From: Terriglobus roseus
Lineage (GTDB): Bacteria > Acidobacteriota > Terriglobia > Terriglobales > Acidobacteriaceae
Direction of reading: 5' to 3'
Length of the DNA stretch: 64,000 bases
Assembly (NCBI RefSeq): GCF_900102185.1
Contig: NZ_LT629690.1
Coordinates: forward strand, 2,790,001 to 2,854,000
Shown here: piece after piece, positions 19,518-28,544 of the stretch
How the letters are laid out: every line of letters starts with the position of its first letter
How positions within the stretch are numbered: the first letter of the stretch is position 1
Notes under the pieces: generated by a model
Databases searched by the model: none
What the model was told of the DNA's origin: nothing
What the model saw: only the letters and a program-made list of their open reading frames with translations
Program-made: the position numbers and the translations under genes

Positions 19518-22500
19518 ATGTTGAAGTCCTTGAGGCAAACGCAACTGGCACGAACAGCAGTGCTGGCTACGCCCATTTTCCTGTGTGCGCTTCCGCTCTA
19601 TGCGCAGCAAGGAACGGGCAACATTTCTGGAACGGTGCACGATTCCAGCGGCGCCGTGGTTCCAAATGCCACTGTCGATATTGAAAATGTAGACCGTAAC
19701 GACGTCATCCATCTGAAGACTAACGACGCAGGATTCTACAGTTCTCCGCCATTGAATCCAGGCAGCAACTACCGCGTTACAGTCACTCGGGATGGCTTCG
19801 GAAAATCAGTCATAAGCCACGTCATCGTAACTGTAGGACAGCGCGTGGATGAAGATGCCACACTGACCGTTGGTGGCGTAAACGATACGGTAGTAGTCGA
19901 AGCAACGCAGGCAGCCGCACTTGATACGACTTCTGCAACGCTAGGTGCCGTGATTGGAGAAAAATCCATTGAAGAATTGCCGCTGAATGGCCGCAACACG
20001 ATCGCTCTCACGACGTTGACTCCGGGCGTTCGTATCAACACCACGGTGGCACAGTCCGGCTTTGCAAACCGCGGTACAAACCTTTCGGCAATCTCGATCA
20101 ACGGTTCGCCCACTGGATCGAACTCTTACATTCTCGATGGTCAGAGCAATCTTTCCACGACGACTGGTGAAATCGCAGTCAATCCAACAGTGGATGCGAT
20201 CCAGGAATTCAAGGTGCAAAGCGGCGTTTTCTCTGCTCAGTATGGCTTCACGCTGGGCGGGGTTGTGAATTTGGTTAGCCGCAGCGGCACGAATAGCATT
20301 CACGGTTCGGCCTATGAGTTTCTGCGAAACGACGTGTTCAACGCACGCAATTATTTTGCGCGCACCGGCGTGGTCGCAAAACCCGTGCTTCGTTACAACC
20401 AGTTCGGCGGAGCCATGGGCGCGCCAATTATCAGGAATAAGGCGTACATCTTCGGCAACTTCGAAACCTACCAGTTCAAGCAGGCATCGCCGCAATTCCT
20501 CAGTGTACCGACCGCCGCGCAACGAGCAGGTGACTTCAGCCAGTTGATCGATGCCAATGGCAACTTTATTCCGCTTTATAACCCGTACACCACTACAACG
20601 ACGACCTCGGGCGGAAACACGGTCTACACGCGTCAGCGTTATGCGAACAATCAGATAACGAATCTCGATCCGGTTGCGGTCGCTTATCAGAACAACTTCT
20701 ATCCGCTTCCGAATAACACACCGGCAACGGTTGCGCAGCAGCGCACCAACACAAACAACTACCTGTTTAACGCGCAGGGTTTGTCTCACATGTACAACGC
20801 ACTCGCTCGTGTGGATTACCACCTGGGCGAGAAGGATACGCTCTTTGCACGCTTTGCCTACTATCAGAACTACACCAATGGTGGCACTGGCGGAGGTACT
20901 TACTATCCCAATCCAATCGTCGCCAACCGCTATGACACATACACTGCGGAAGAACTACTCATTGGTGATACACATGTCTTCTCTTCTTCTCTGATCAACG
21001 ATCTTCGGCTCTCCATCGAGCGCCAGGAGTTCCCCTTCCAAGCAGCAAGCGCGGGCCAGAACTGGCCGCAGAAACTGGGACTTCCCTCAAACGTTCCCAA
21101 CTTTGCAATTCCCACCGTGAGCAACGGACTACCTGGTTCCAATCAGACCATCGGCTATCGCGCCTACACGCTGCCGGAAGTTACAGACACGGTCAGCAAG
21201 GTCATCCAGCGTCATGCCCTTAGCTTCGGTTTCGACTGGCGTTACAACGCCGGTGCGAACCTACAACGCAACACACCATCCGGAAGCTTCAGCTTTGCAG
21301 CCAGTCTTACGCAAGACCCATCCGGAAAAGCTGCCGCCGCGGGAACAACGAATACTGGAAATACTTACGCAACGTTTCTTGCGGGCGCCGTTAGTTCGGC
21401 TGGCATCACAACAAATCTTGGCGAGTTAGACCGCGCGTTTAGCGTGTCTGGTTTCATCCAGGATGATTGGTCCGTATCCGATCGTCTGACGTTGAATCTT
21501 GGTCTGCGTTATGACTTTCAGCAGCAACCCTTTGAGCAGAACAACGGCTATAGCAATTTCAATCCGACGCTCAGCTCTGGTGGCTATACCGGCATCATGC
21601 AGTATGCGAATACCCCGGGTGTAGGTCGCAACTTCGTTCCGGAAAGCTATCGCGACTTTGGTCCGCGCTTTGGCTTCGCCTATCAGCTCACGGGCGATGG
21701 CAAGACTGTACTGCGTGGCGGCTTTGGCATCTACTATCCACTGTTCTTTAACTCCATCTATACCGGCCAGACAAATGGTTTCTCATCCACCAGCACCAAC
21801 TACAGCGCAACGACCAATCAGGCTGCGTTCCAGTTCAAAAATGGATTCCCTTATGACCCACTGCAGCCCGGAGGCGCATCGTATGGTCCACTCGGCTTCC
21901 TCGGCCAGGCCGTGGGCTATCAAACACCAGGCGCGTGGAAGTCGCCTCAGTCACAGCAATACACATTGAGCGTGCAACGGCAGGTTCCGTACGATGTCGT
22001 ATTACAAGCGACATATGTGGGCAATCACGGCGTTCATCTCCCAGCGGGTGGCTGGAACATCAATTCGCTGAATCCCAGCTACTTCTCCTTGGGTAAGACT
22101 TACTTGCAAACTCAGGTTGCCAACCCTTATTCCGGCAAGTTCGCAGGCTCACTCGGCGCTACAACGGTGTCGCGACAGACATTGCTCAACCCCTTCCCCT
22201 ACTACTCGAACATCACGACGTACAACGCGCATGTGGGCAACCTGCACGCGGATTATCTGGAACTGTCAGCACAACGGCAGGCAAAGAATGGTCTCACCGT
22301 TCTCTTCGGATACACCATGGGCAAGCTTCTCACGGACAGTGTGAATTCACCGTTGGCATATCTGAATGGCCTTGCATCGAACAATGGCTATCAGAATCCC
22401 TACAACCGCTCTGCCGAATACTCGCTCGATCCGTCGGACGTTTCACAGCGCGCTACGGTCAGTGCACTCTACAACCTGCCTTTCGGTAAAGGACAACATT

Positions 22501-23048
22501 TTGATCTGCACAGCGGATTGTTAAACAGAGTAGTTGGCGGATTCCAGCTCAACCTGATCGGCGTTTTCCAAACGGGTACACCGCTCATCATCACGGGTGC
22601 AAACTCACAAGGGACTGCAACACGTCCGAACTATGTTCCGGGTGTGAGCGTGGTGAACAAGAACCAGAACATCAATGCATGGTTCAACACACTAGCCTTC
22701 CAGAATCCAGATGACTACACCTTTGGCAACGTTCCGCGCACTCTGCCTCATGTTCGTGGACCTGGAACCCAGAACTTCGATCTTTCCATCTTCAAAACAA
22801 CAGATATCTATGGCCGCTTCAAACTGCAACTGCGAGCGGAAGCATTTAACTTCCTGAACCATCCGAACTTCGGTATGCCCGGAACCGGCTTCGGCGCTTC
22901 AACCAACCCGGTCGTCAACGGTAACGGCGTGAGCCCGGGTTGCGCTGTAGCTGGAGCGGGTGGCTGCAATACCAGCTCTTCCTTTGGTGTAATCAGTTCG
23001 GCTGCGGATGGACGGTCGCTGCAGCTTGCTGGCAAGATCATCTTCTAA
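19518..23048 (+). CDS. TonB-dependent receptor, Oar-like, with N-terminal carboxypeptidase-regulatory domain
   Basis: A 1176-residue outer-membrane protein. A signal peptide (cleavage near ALPLYAQQ) is followed by a CarboxypepD_reg beta-sandwich (GNISGTVHDSSGAVVPNATVDIENV), a plug domain with LPLNGRNTIAL and VDAIQEFKVQSGVFSAQYGF, and a long beta-barrel ending in the aromatic residue of LAGKIIF. GGGGTGAAGGT lies before the start codon. Such receptors are numerous in Acidobacteria and import oligosaccharides or other ligands using the TonB system. Between GH30-like and GH2 enzymes it probably imports the oligosaccharide of this locus. No SusD partner is present, as is usual for this lineage. 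Confidence 0.92.
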   Translation: MLKSLRQTQLARTAVLATPIFLCALPLYAQQGTGNISGTVHDSSGAVVPNATVDIENVDRNDVIHLKTNDAGFYSSPPLNPGSNYRVTVTRDGFGKSVISHVIVTVGQRVDEDATLTVGGVNDTVVVEATQAAALDTTSATLGAVIGEKSIEELPLNGRNTIALTTLTPGVRINTTVAQSGFANRGTNLSAISINGSPTGSNSYILDGQSNLSTTTGEIAVNPTVDAIQEFKVQSGVFSAQYGFTLGGVVNLVSRSGTNSIHGSAYEFLRNDVFNARNYFARTGVVAKPVLRYNQFGGAMGAPIIRNKAYIFGNFETYQFKQASPQFLSVPTAAQRAGDFSQLIDANGNFIPLYNPYTTTTTTSGGNTVYTRQRYANNQITNLDPVAVAYQNNFYPLPNNTPATVAQQRTNTNNYLFNAQGLSHMYNALARVDYHLGEKDTLFARFAYYQNYTNGGTGGGTYYPNPIVANRYDTYTAEELLIGDTHVFSSSLINDLRLSIERQEFPFQAASAGQNWPQKLGLPSNVPNFAIPTVSNGLPGSNQTIGYRAYTLPEVTDTVSKVIQRHALSFGFDWRYNAGANLQRNTPSGSFSFAASLTQDPSGKAAAAGTTNTGNTYATFLAGAVSSAGITTNLGELDRAFSVSGFIQDDWSVSDRLTLNLGLRYDFQQQPFEQNNGYSNFNPTLSSGGYTGIMQYANTPGVGRNFVPESYRDFGPRFGFAYQLTGDGKTVLRGGFGIYYPLFFNSIYTGQTNGFSSTSTNYSATTNQAAFQFKNGFPYDPLQPGGASYGPLGFLGQAVGYQTPGAWKSPQSQQYTLSVQRQVPYDVVLQATYVGNHGVHLPAGGWNINSLNPSYFSLGKTYLQTQVANPYSGKFAGSLGATTVSRQTLLNPFPYYSNITTYNAHVGNLHADYLELSAQRQAKNGLTVLFGYTMGKLLTDSVNSPLAYLNGLASNNGYQNPYNRSAEYSLDPSDVSQRATVSALYNLPFGKGQHFDLHSGLLNRVVGGFQLNLIGVFQTGTPLIITGANSQGTATRPNYVPGVSVVNKNQNINAWFNTLAFQNPDDYTFGNVPRTLPHVRGPGTQNFDLSIFKTTDIYGRFKLQLRAEAFNFLNHPNFGMPGTGFGASTNPVVNGNGVSPGCAVAGAGGCNTSSSFGVISSAADGRSLQLAGKIIF

Positions 23049-23141
23049 GGATTGGAAGACCGCCTCCCCACTCTGCAGGATGGAGAATCCCTTCTCCGTC
23101 CTGCTTTTCTTTACGGAAGAACACACAGGAGACTCAAACAG

Positions 23142-24848
23142 ATGAACTTCCTTCGCACCACCGCTGCTGCTGCACTTGCCTTGATGACATTTGCCAGCAC
23201 GGCCTTTGCCGCGGAACGAATCTCATTGGATGGCAGCGGTTGGACTTTCAAAACGACACTGGATAATCCGGTTCCGGTAGAAGTTCCTCATTGTTGGACA
23301 GGCACGGAACGGTGGCGTCATTACATTGGCTCAGCACTTTATCAGCGCGACTTCGATGCACCATCCCTCAAGCCTGGTCAGGTTGTTCGTCTTCACTTCG
23401 ATGCAGTGTATGACGTGGCAACCGTCTGGGTGAATGGCAAGCGTCTGGGAACACACGAAGGCGGTTACACAGCGTTTGAATACGATGTGACCTCACTCCT
23501 GAAGCCGGGCAAGAACCGCATTCTGGTGGAGACAAACAACACGCCCACCATCAGTTCTATTCCGGCATTGGCGACGGGCAATCCTTCATCAGCGAATAAC
23601 AACGGCCGCATCACAGTTGTGGGGTGGCTTCCCTATGGCGGCATTGTGCGGCCGGTGAGCCTGCTGGTTACAGATGCAGTGTATCTCCGCAACATGAAGG
23701 TAGATACGAAACCAGATTTGAAGACAGGTGATGCCACCATCACTGTTCATGCGTGGGCTCACAACGGTAGCAACACCGATCACACAGCCGACGTTACAGG
23801 AACCGTAGCTGGGCTTGCCATGTCATTCCCTCACAAACGTATTGCCGCCAACAGCGACGAGGAACTCACCTGGACAGGCAAACTGTCGCACGCACACCTT
23901 TGGAGTGTCGCTGATCCTTTCCTCTATGAAGCGCATCTACAGACGGCCGGTGATGCGCTTGATGCAAAAGTTGGCGTGCGTGACATTCGCGTCGTTGGGA
24001 CAGAACTGCAGCTCAACGGCAAAACTGTTCACTTATATGGAGCTAATCGTGTAGGTGAAGATCCACTGGATGGATTGATTGAATCGGATGCAACCATCGA
24101 ACGGGATATGAGTGACATGCTCGCGTTGAACATGCGCATGATGCGCATCGCGCACTACCCGCAGCCCCCAGCGCTACTAGATTTCGCGGACAAGCACGGC
24201 ATGTTGATCATTCCTGAAGCTGGCAACTGGAACATGAGTTCATGGCAGATGGCTGATCCTGATATTCGACAGCGCTTTCAAAAGCAACAGCAGGAGATGA
24301 TCGAGCAGGAGTGGAATCATCCTTCCGTCATTGCGTGGAGCGTGGGCAATGAATACGAGGCGTACACAGAAGAAGGAAAGGCATGGACACGGGACATGCG
24401 AGCGTTCTCATTGAAGTTGGACCCAACGCGCCTGATCACGTTTGCGGATCGCTACACAGGCGATCCTGCAGTGAAGAAGGGTTCTGATGATGCAAGCCAG
24501 TATTGCGACTTCGTCTCGATCAACGTCTACGGTGATTATGCAAAGCGCTTTGACTACGCGCACCAGCTTTATCCCGACAAGCCAATCTTTGTAACTGAGT
24601 TTGGCAAGATGGGAGAACCGGGGTTGCACGATCCTAAACGTATTGCGGACATCACCGATGCCGTGAATGCAATGAAAGCGCGTCCGTGGATGGTTGGCGG
24701 TTCGCTGTGGACCTGGGCAGATTATCGGTCGTTCATTGGCGGCACACCGGACAACGGCATTCGCAGTTGGGGTGTGGTGGACTTCATGCGTCAGAAGCGT
24801 GATAGCTACCCGATAGTGCAGCAGTTGTTTAAGACGGAACTTCCGTAG
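23142..24848 (+). CDS. Exported glycoside hydrolase family 2 enzyme (beta-glucuronidase/galactosidase-like)
   Basis: The ATG at 23142 follows AGGAGACTCAAACAG and starts a signal peptide ending at AFAAE; total 568 residues. Domain order is typical for compact GH2 proteins: sugar-binding jelly roll (YQRDFDAP, VWVNGKRLGTHEGGYTAFEYDVT), an immunoglobulin-like domain, then the TIM barrel with NMRMMRIAHYPQPPALLDFADKHGMLIIPEAGNW. Acid/base Glu404 lies in WSVGNEYEA and nucleophile Glu486 in VTEFGK. The short length and lack of a long C-terminal region are closer to beta-glucuronidases than to LacZ. Its 3' end overlaps the convergent MFS gene by 20 bp. Substrate is not determined. Confidence 0.88.
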   Translation: MNFLRTTAAAALALMTFASTAFAAERISLDGSGWTFKTTLDNPVPVEVPHCWTGTERWRHYIGSALYQRDFDAPSLKPGQVVRLHFDAVYDVATVWVNGKRLGTHEGGYTAFEYDVTSLLKPGKNRILVETNNTPTISSIPALATGNPSSANNNGRITVVGWLPYGGIVRPVSLLVTDAVYLRNMKVDTKPDLKTGDATITVHAWAHNGSNTDHTADVTGTVAGLAMSFPHKRIAANSDEELTWTGKLSHAHLWSVADPFLYEAHLQTAGDALDAKVGVRDIRVVGTELQLNGKTVHLYGANRVGEDPLDGLIESDATIERDMSDMLALNMRMMRIAHYPQPPALLDFADKHGMLIIPEAGNWNMSSWQMADPDIRQRFQKQQQEMIEQEWNHPSVIAWSVGNEYEAYTEEGKAWTRDMRAFSLKLDPTRLITFADRYTGDPAVKKGSDDASQYCDFVSINVYGDYAKRFDYAHQLYPDKPIFVTEFGKMGEPGLHDPKRIADITDAVNAMKARPWMVGGSLWTWADYRSFIGGTPDNGIRSWGVVDFMRQKRDSYPIVQQLFKTELP

Positions 24849-26079
24849 CCACTTCAAGCTGCTGTGGCAGGTGACCTTCTTCCCTGCTGGTATACACCGG
24901 CCACAGCAGCGTAATGGCAATGGGGTGCAAGATAGCCATCAAGCAAAATACCGGCGTATAGCCGCCATGCATGACAAGATACCCAACCGCTTCACTGGAA
25001 AGCATCCCACCAAAGCCGCTGCCCATCGCGATCAGACCTGCCGCCTTGCCTAACTGCTGTTGCGAATACAGATCCACCAACACCGCTGTAAGCGTGGCCA
25101 GCCATCCCATATGCGCGAATGCGATCAGCGCGGCAATCAGGATGGACGAAAGCGTTCCAGGAACGAATGCTGCGAGCGGGCTCAAAGGAACAATGCAGGC
25201 TGCCACAAGCATGATGCGCCGATAGGCTAAGCCAGGGCGCAATCCAGAACGTATGAGATGGCCAGAAATCAAGCCGCCCATCAACGTACCGAGCCCACCG
25301 CCCGCATAGACAATCCATCCGACCTTCGCCACAGAACCCAATGGAAGGTGGCGCGCACTGAGAAGATACTTCGGGAACCAGAACAGCAGGAAGTACCAAA
25401 CGGGATCTGTGATGCTACGCGCGATAAGAAGCTTCCATGTTGCGGAGCGCCGCAGCACGGCCATGGCACTAGCCTTTGCCGGCTGTTGCGACGCAGCACC
25501 TTCGTTGCTGCGATAGATCCAGAACCACACAGGAACGAGAAGTAAACCGGCAACGCCATCCATGAGGAAGATGGAACGCCATGGTAGATGCGTTGTGACT
25601 GCGGTGATGATCGGCAGCGCTACGATTGCACCGACTGTTGCGCCCATTGTGTAAATGGAGATCACCAGTGGTCGGCGCTTTTCATCGAAGGTTTCGCCGA
25701 CAGCCTTTGGTGCAGCCACCCACAATCCCGGTTCACCAAGCCCCAAACAGAAACGGGCAAGGCCGAGAAGCCATGCCGTATGTACGAAAGCGGTCGCAGC
25801 TTCCGCAAGAGACCACCAACCTACAAAAAGCGCCATGGACCGACGCGTGCCGAGTCGGTCAGAGATGAAGCCTGAGATGCCATAAGCGATGGCAGAGGCA
25901 AAAAGGAAAAGGCTGACGATGTGAGCGTAGCCCTGGTCATTCAGATGCAACAGCGCCTGCATGCGCGGCGCGACAACGGAAAGACTCTGCCGATCGAAGT
26001 AGTTCACCAACGCGATCAGAAAGAGCCATACCACCAACTGCCACTGCCGCGCGCTCATCCGGCTATCCTGCTTCTCCAC
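24829..26079 (-). CDS. MFS transporter, anion:cation symporter family, copy 2
   Basis: A 416-residue transporter of the same ACS family as the one at 14268 (VNYFDRQSLSVVAPRMQALL, GFISDRLGTRRSMAL, FCLGLGEPGLWVAAPKAVGE). It uses a GTG start at 26079, supported by CAGGAG six to seven bases upstream. It lies 21 bp after the second FAD oxidoreductase, with the order of the two genes reversed compared with the first module. Probably imports a sugar acid or related breakdown product. Confidence 0.85.
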   Translation of the reverse strand: MEKQDSRMSARQWQLVVWLFLIALVNYFDRQSLSVVAPRMQALLHLNDQGYAHIVSLFLFASAIAYGISGFISDRLGTRRSMALFVGWWSLAEAATAFVHTAWLLGLARFCLGLGEPGLWVAAPKAVGETFDEKRRPLVISIYTMGATVGAIVALPIITAVTTHLPWRSIFLMDGVAGLLLVPVWFWIYRSNEGAASQQPAKASAMAVLRRSATWKLLIARSITDPVWYFLLFWFPKYLLSARHLPLGSVAKVGWIVYAGGGLGTLMGGLISGHLIRSGLRPGLAYRRIMLVAACIVPLSPLAAFVPGTLSSILIAALIAFAHMGWLATLTAVLVDLYSQQQLGKAAGLIAMGSGFGGMLSSEAVGYLVMHGGYTPVFCLMAILHPIAITLLWPVYTSREEGHLPQQLEVATEVPS

Positions 26080-26100
26080 GGCGCTCTCCTGTTTTTACGA

Positions 26101-28404
26101 TCAGTAGCAACGTACTTCAAAGATCGCCGGGATTGCATCACCATGCCCCAAAATACTTACGGTGAGCTCTCCAGTCGTGATTGGCTCTGCAAGATGGAAT
26201 GTGTAGCGCGTCTGATGGTTCTCTTCCACATGAGTCAAGACTTTGTCTCCCGCACGAACCTCAAATGCGGTGACACACGCTGGCATCACACGCTCCGGAT
26301 GCCCCATTAATACAGACTCCATTGGGTGATCAAAGTCCGTGTCGAAACTAACCACGATTTCACGAATGGTTTGGGATTCATCCCAGGTTAATTTCAATGT
26401 AGGTCGTGCATCGTTCTTCGCTGGCAGCCATGCATTCACACCGCTCCATGGGCGCGCAATTCCATTGCGCACGTTCTCTGCATGGAATAGATCAAGTGCT
26501 GGCTCAAATCGCATGGCCAGGTTGCGTGCTTGTGGCCTCCGCGTAGGGAGCCAGAATGCAAAGGTGTCTACGCCTGAACCTTCGGGCGGCGACTGAACCA
26601 AGCTCTTCGCAACTGCTTTATTCATCTTCTGGGCGAGAGTGAGAATGCCTGTCACCTGCTCGGTGCTCAAGGCAACAGACACATCTTCGTTGGTGTGCAG
26701 CATGACAAAGGCATGAGCCTCGCTGGACATGCTAGTAGAAAACGCGATCAGTGCGTCCTGTTCACCTTCCTTGAGTGCAACAGTCACTGTGTCCAGTTTC
26801 ACGTCGGGAGTGGTATTGCCTTCACGGCTTCCGGTCCACAACTCACACCGGAGTTCTGTAGCCACCTTGGCGCGCACAAGCAACGTAAAACGCGGTACAG
26901 TACCTGCAGCCAACGGCATCAAAAGAGCCAAGGGTTGCGACAGCGTCTCCCACTCCCCAGAGGCTTCCAATTCCGCAAGTCTCAGGGTGGAGCTGGCCGT
27001 AATGTCTGCGCTCCACGCCTTGTCCTGTACGTCGTGCAAACGAACGCCGGGAATATGTTGTCCGTGTGCAAGGAGAGCCTGTTGCAGACGAGCTATGTGC
27101 GCTGGCGGTGTTAGGTCGCGCGGCAGGAGCTTCTCGTTCTTGCAGAACACTGCTGCCATGCCGACTGCCTGCGCATTATGCGCGCATGTTGCCATCACTC
27201 GCGTGGAACCAAAAGCGATGTGCGATGCCGAGAGAATGCGCCCTGTAAGAAATAGGTTCGGCACATTGCGGCTGTACATGGTGCGATACGGGATGGTGTA
27301 GACACCTTTGCTGTGCCACTGCGTGCAACCAGGCTGAGGGCTGTAGACACCATCCGGTGGATGCAGATCCACAGCCCACCCGCCGAAGCTGACTGCATCG
27401 TCGTGATGACGTTGTTCAATCACATCCTGCTGCGTCAGCATGTAGTCGCCCTCAAAGCGGCGGCTTTCGCGCTTGCCAGGGATGGTCCCCATCCATTCAA
27501 GCGTCAGTGTCTCTGCTTCTGGGAATTCACCTGAGTTCTTGATGTAATTCCAGACACCGTAAGCAACCTTCCATAGCTCGTACTTGATCTCTTCCGTTTC
27601 ATACACCGTGTCGCGAGCGCCGCCATACTCCAGCCACCACAGACGGCATCCGGAGTCCGTCACGCGCAGTTCACGAAAACGCGGTATCGCAGTGATGTCC
27701 TTCAATGCGAATGCAGGGGGCACATACTTCACGGGCCTCCCAGTATCGCGGGTGTAAAAGTAGAGCGAATGCCCTAACAGCGAGTGATCCTCTGTTTCGG
27801 GAGCCAGCAACTCCCCGAACTCCGCGCGCGATTCCGCACCCACACGGAAGGCCGCACCGGCAAGAAATCCAAGGATGCCGTCACCAGATGCGTCGCAAAA
27901 GAGCGGCGCTGTGATGTTGTAGCGATTCTGGTTTTGACTGCAGAATGCACTCACACTTGTAATGCGACCTTCTCCGGCTTCTGTCTCGGCGGAATCCACT
28001 GCGGTGTTGAGCAGCAGTGTGATGTTGGATTCACGCAATGTCCATTCCAGCAGAATGGAATCAAAAACCACGGCATTCCCTTCCGGGTTGCGCCACATGT
28101 TCTCCACGAGAAACTCATCAATCACGCCGCCTTCGCGGGCCCAGCGATTGTTGTTGCCCATGTGGGAGGTCGCACCCAATACCCACAGCCGCACTTCGCT
28201 GGACGCATTTCCTCCAAGCACGGGGCGGTCTTGCACCAGTGCGGTTCGTACGCCCTGACGCGCAGCGGTAATCGCAGCGCAAACGCCAGAAAGTCCCCCG
28301 CCAACCACTACCAAATCAACGTCCAAGTTCTGCTGGCGCAATGTCCTTGGTCCAGTCGTCGTGCTGGCTCCAGTGGCGCCGATTGTGTCTTTCAGTTCAT
28401 GCAT
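26101..28404 (-). CDS. FAD-dependent oxidoreductase (PF12831 type) with C-terminal beta-sandwich region, copy 2
   Basis: A 767-residue paralogue of the gene at 15563: FAD loop LVVVGGGLSGVCAAITAARQG, then VQDRPVLGGNASSEVR, FCDASGDGILGFLAGA, and LFLTGRILSASHIAFGSTRVM. Like copy 1 it has a beta-rich C-terminal third. The ATG at 28404 is preferred; the frame could also start at a TTG at 28449, which has no ribosome-binding site. It is divergent from the GH31 gene and shares the region holding LacI operator 3. No export signal, so cytoplasmic. The reaction is unknown; the shared GGNxSSEVR signature and pairing with an MFS gene suggest it oxidises the imported sugar. Confidence 0.8.
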   Translation of the reverse strand: MHELKDTIGATGASTTTGPRTLRQQNLDVDLVVVGGGLSGVCAAITAARQGVRTALVQDRPVLGGNASSEVRLWVLGATSHMGNNNRWAREGGVIDEFLVENMWRNPEGNAVVFDSILLEWTLRESNITLLLNTAVDSAETEAGEGRITSVSAFCSQNQNRYNITAPLFCDASGDGILGFLAGAAFRVGAESRAEFGELLAPETEDHSLLGHSLYFYTRDTGRPVKYVPPAFALKDITAIPRFRELRVTDSGCRLWWLEYGGARDTVYETEEIKYELWKVAYGVWNYIKNSGEFPEAETLTLEWMGTIPGKRESRRFEGDYMLTQQDVIEQRHHDDAVSFGGWAVDLHPPDGVYSPQPGCTQWHSKGVYTIPYRTMYSRNVPNLFLTGRILSASHIAFGSTRVMATCAHNAQAVGMAAVFCKNEKLLPRDLTPPAHIARLQQALLAHGQHIPGVRLHDVQDKAWSADITASSTLRLAELEASGEWETLSQPLALLMPLAAGTVPRFTLLVRAKVATELRCELWTGSREGNTTPDVKLDTVTVALKEGEQDALIAFSTSMSSEAHAFVMLHTNEDVSVALSTEQVTGILTLAQKMNKAVAKSLVQSPPEGSGVDTFAFWLPTRRPQARNLAMRFEPALDLFHAENVRNGIARPWSGVNAWLPAKNDARPTLKLTWDESQTIREIVVSFDTDFDHPMESVLMGHPERVMPACVTAFEVRAGDKVLTHVEENHQTRYTFHLAEPITTGELTVSILGHGDAIPAIFEVRCY

Positions 28405-28442
28405 ACCGTCGTAATCCCGTCTGTTCGAGGAGGAAAAAGGGC

Positions 28443-28485
28443 TTGTCAAGCTAACGTCGAAGAGAGTACATGTTAAACGTTAAAC
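28443..28485 (+). promoter_or_regulatory. Promoter and LacI-type operator 3
   Basis: TTGTCA at 28443-28448 and TACATG at 28467-28472 (18-bp spacing) form a weak promoter for the GH31 gene. The dyad GTTAAACGTTAAAC at 28472-28485 matches operator 1 at 12 of 14 positions and has the same placement just downstream of the -10. The site lies in the divergent region with the FAD oxidoreductase gene and may control both. Confidence 0.65.
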
Positions 28486-28544
28486 CTGTAAAGAACCGGG
28501 CGGATTTTGATATCGTTTCATGGCCGCCTGTTGGAGGATTGATC

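Noticed and set aside
19941-20822. 293-codon open frame on the - strand
   Set aside because: Antisense to the TonB receptor, which has clear domains; composition is typical of a shadow frame.
28421-28449. Promoter for the second FAD oxidoreductase from a - strand TTGACA
   Set aside because: TTGACA is present at 28449-28444 but no acceptable -10 lies 16-18 bases downstream.
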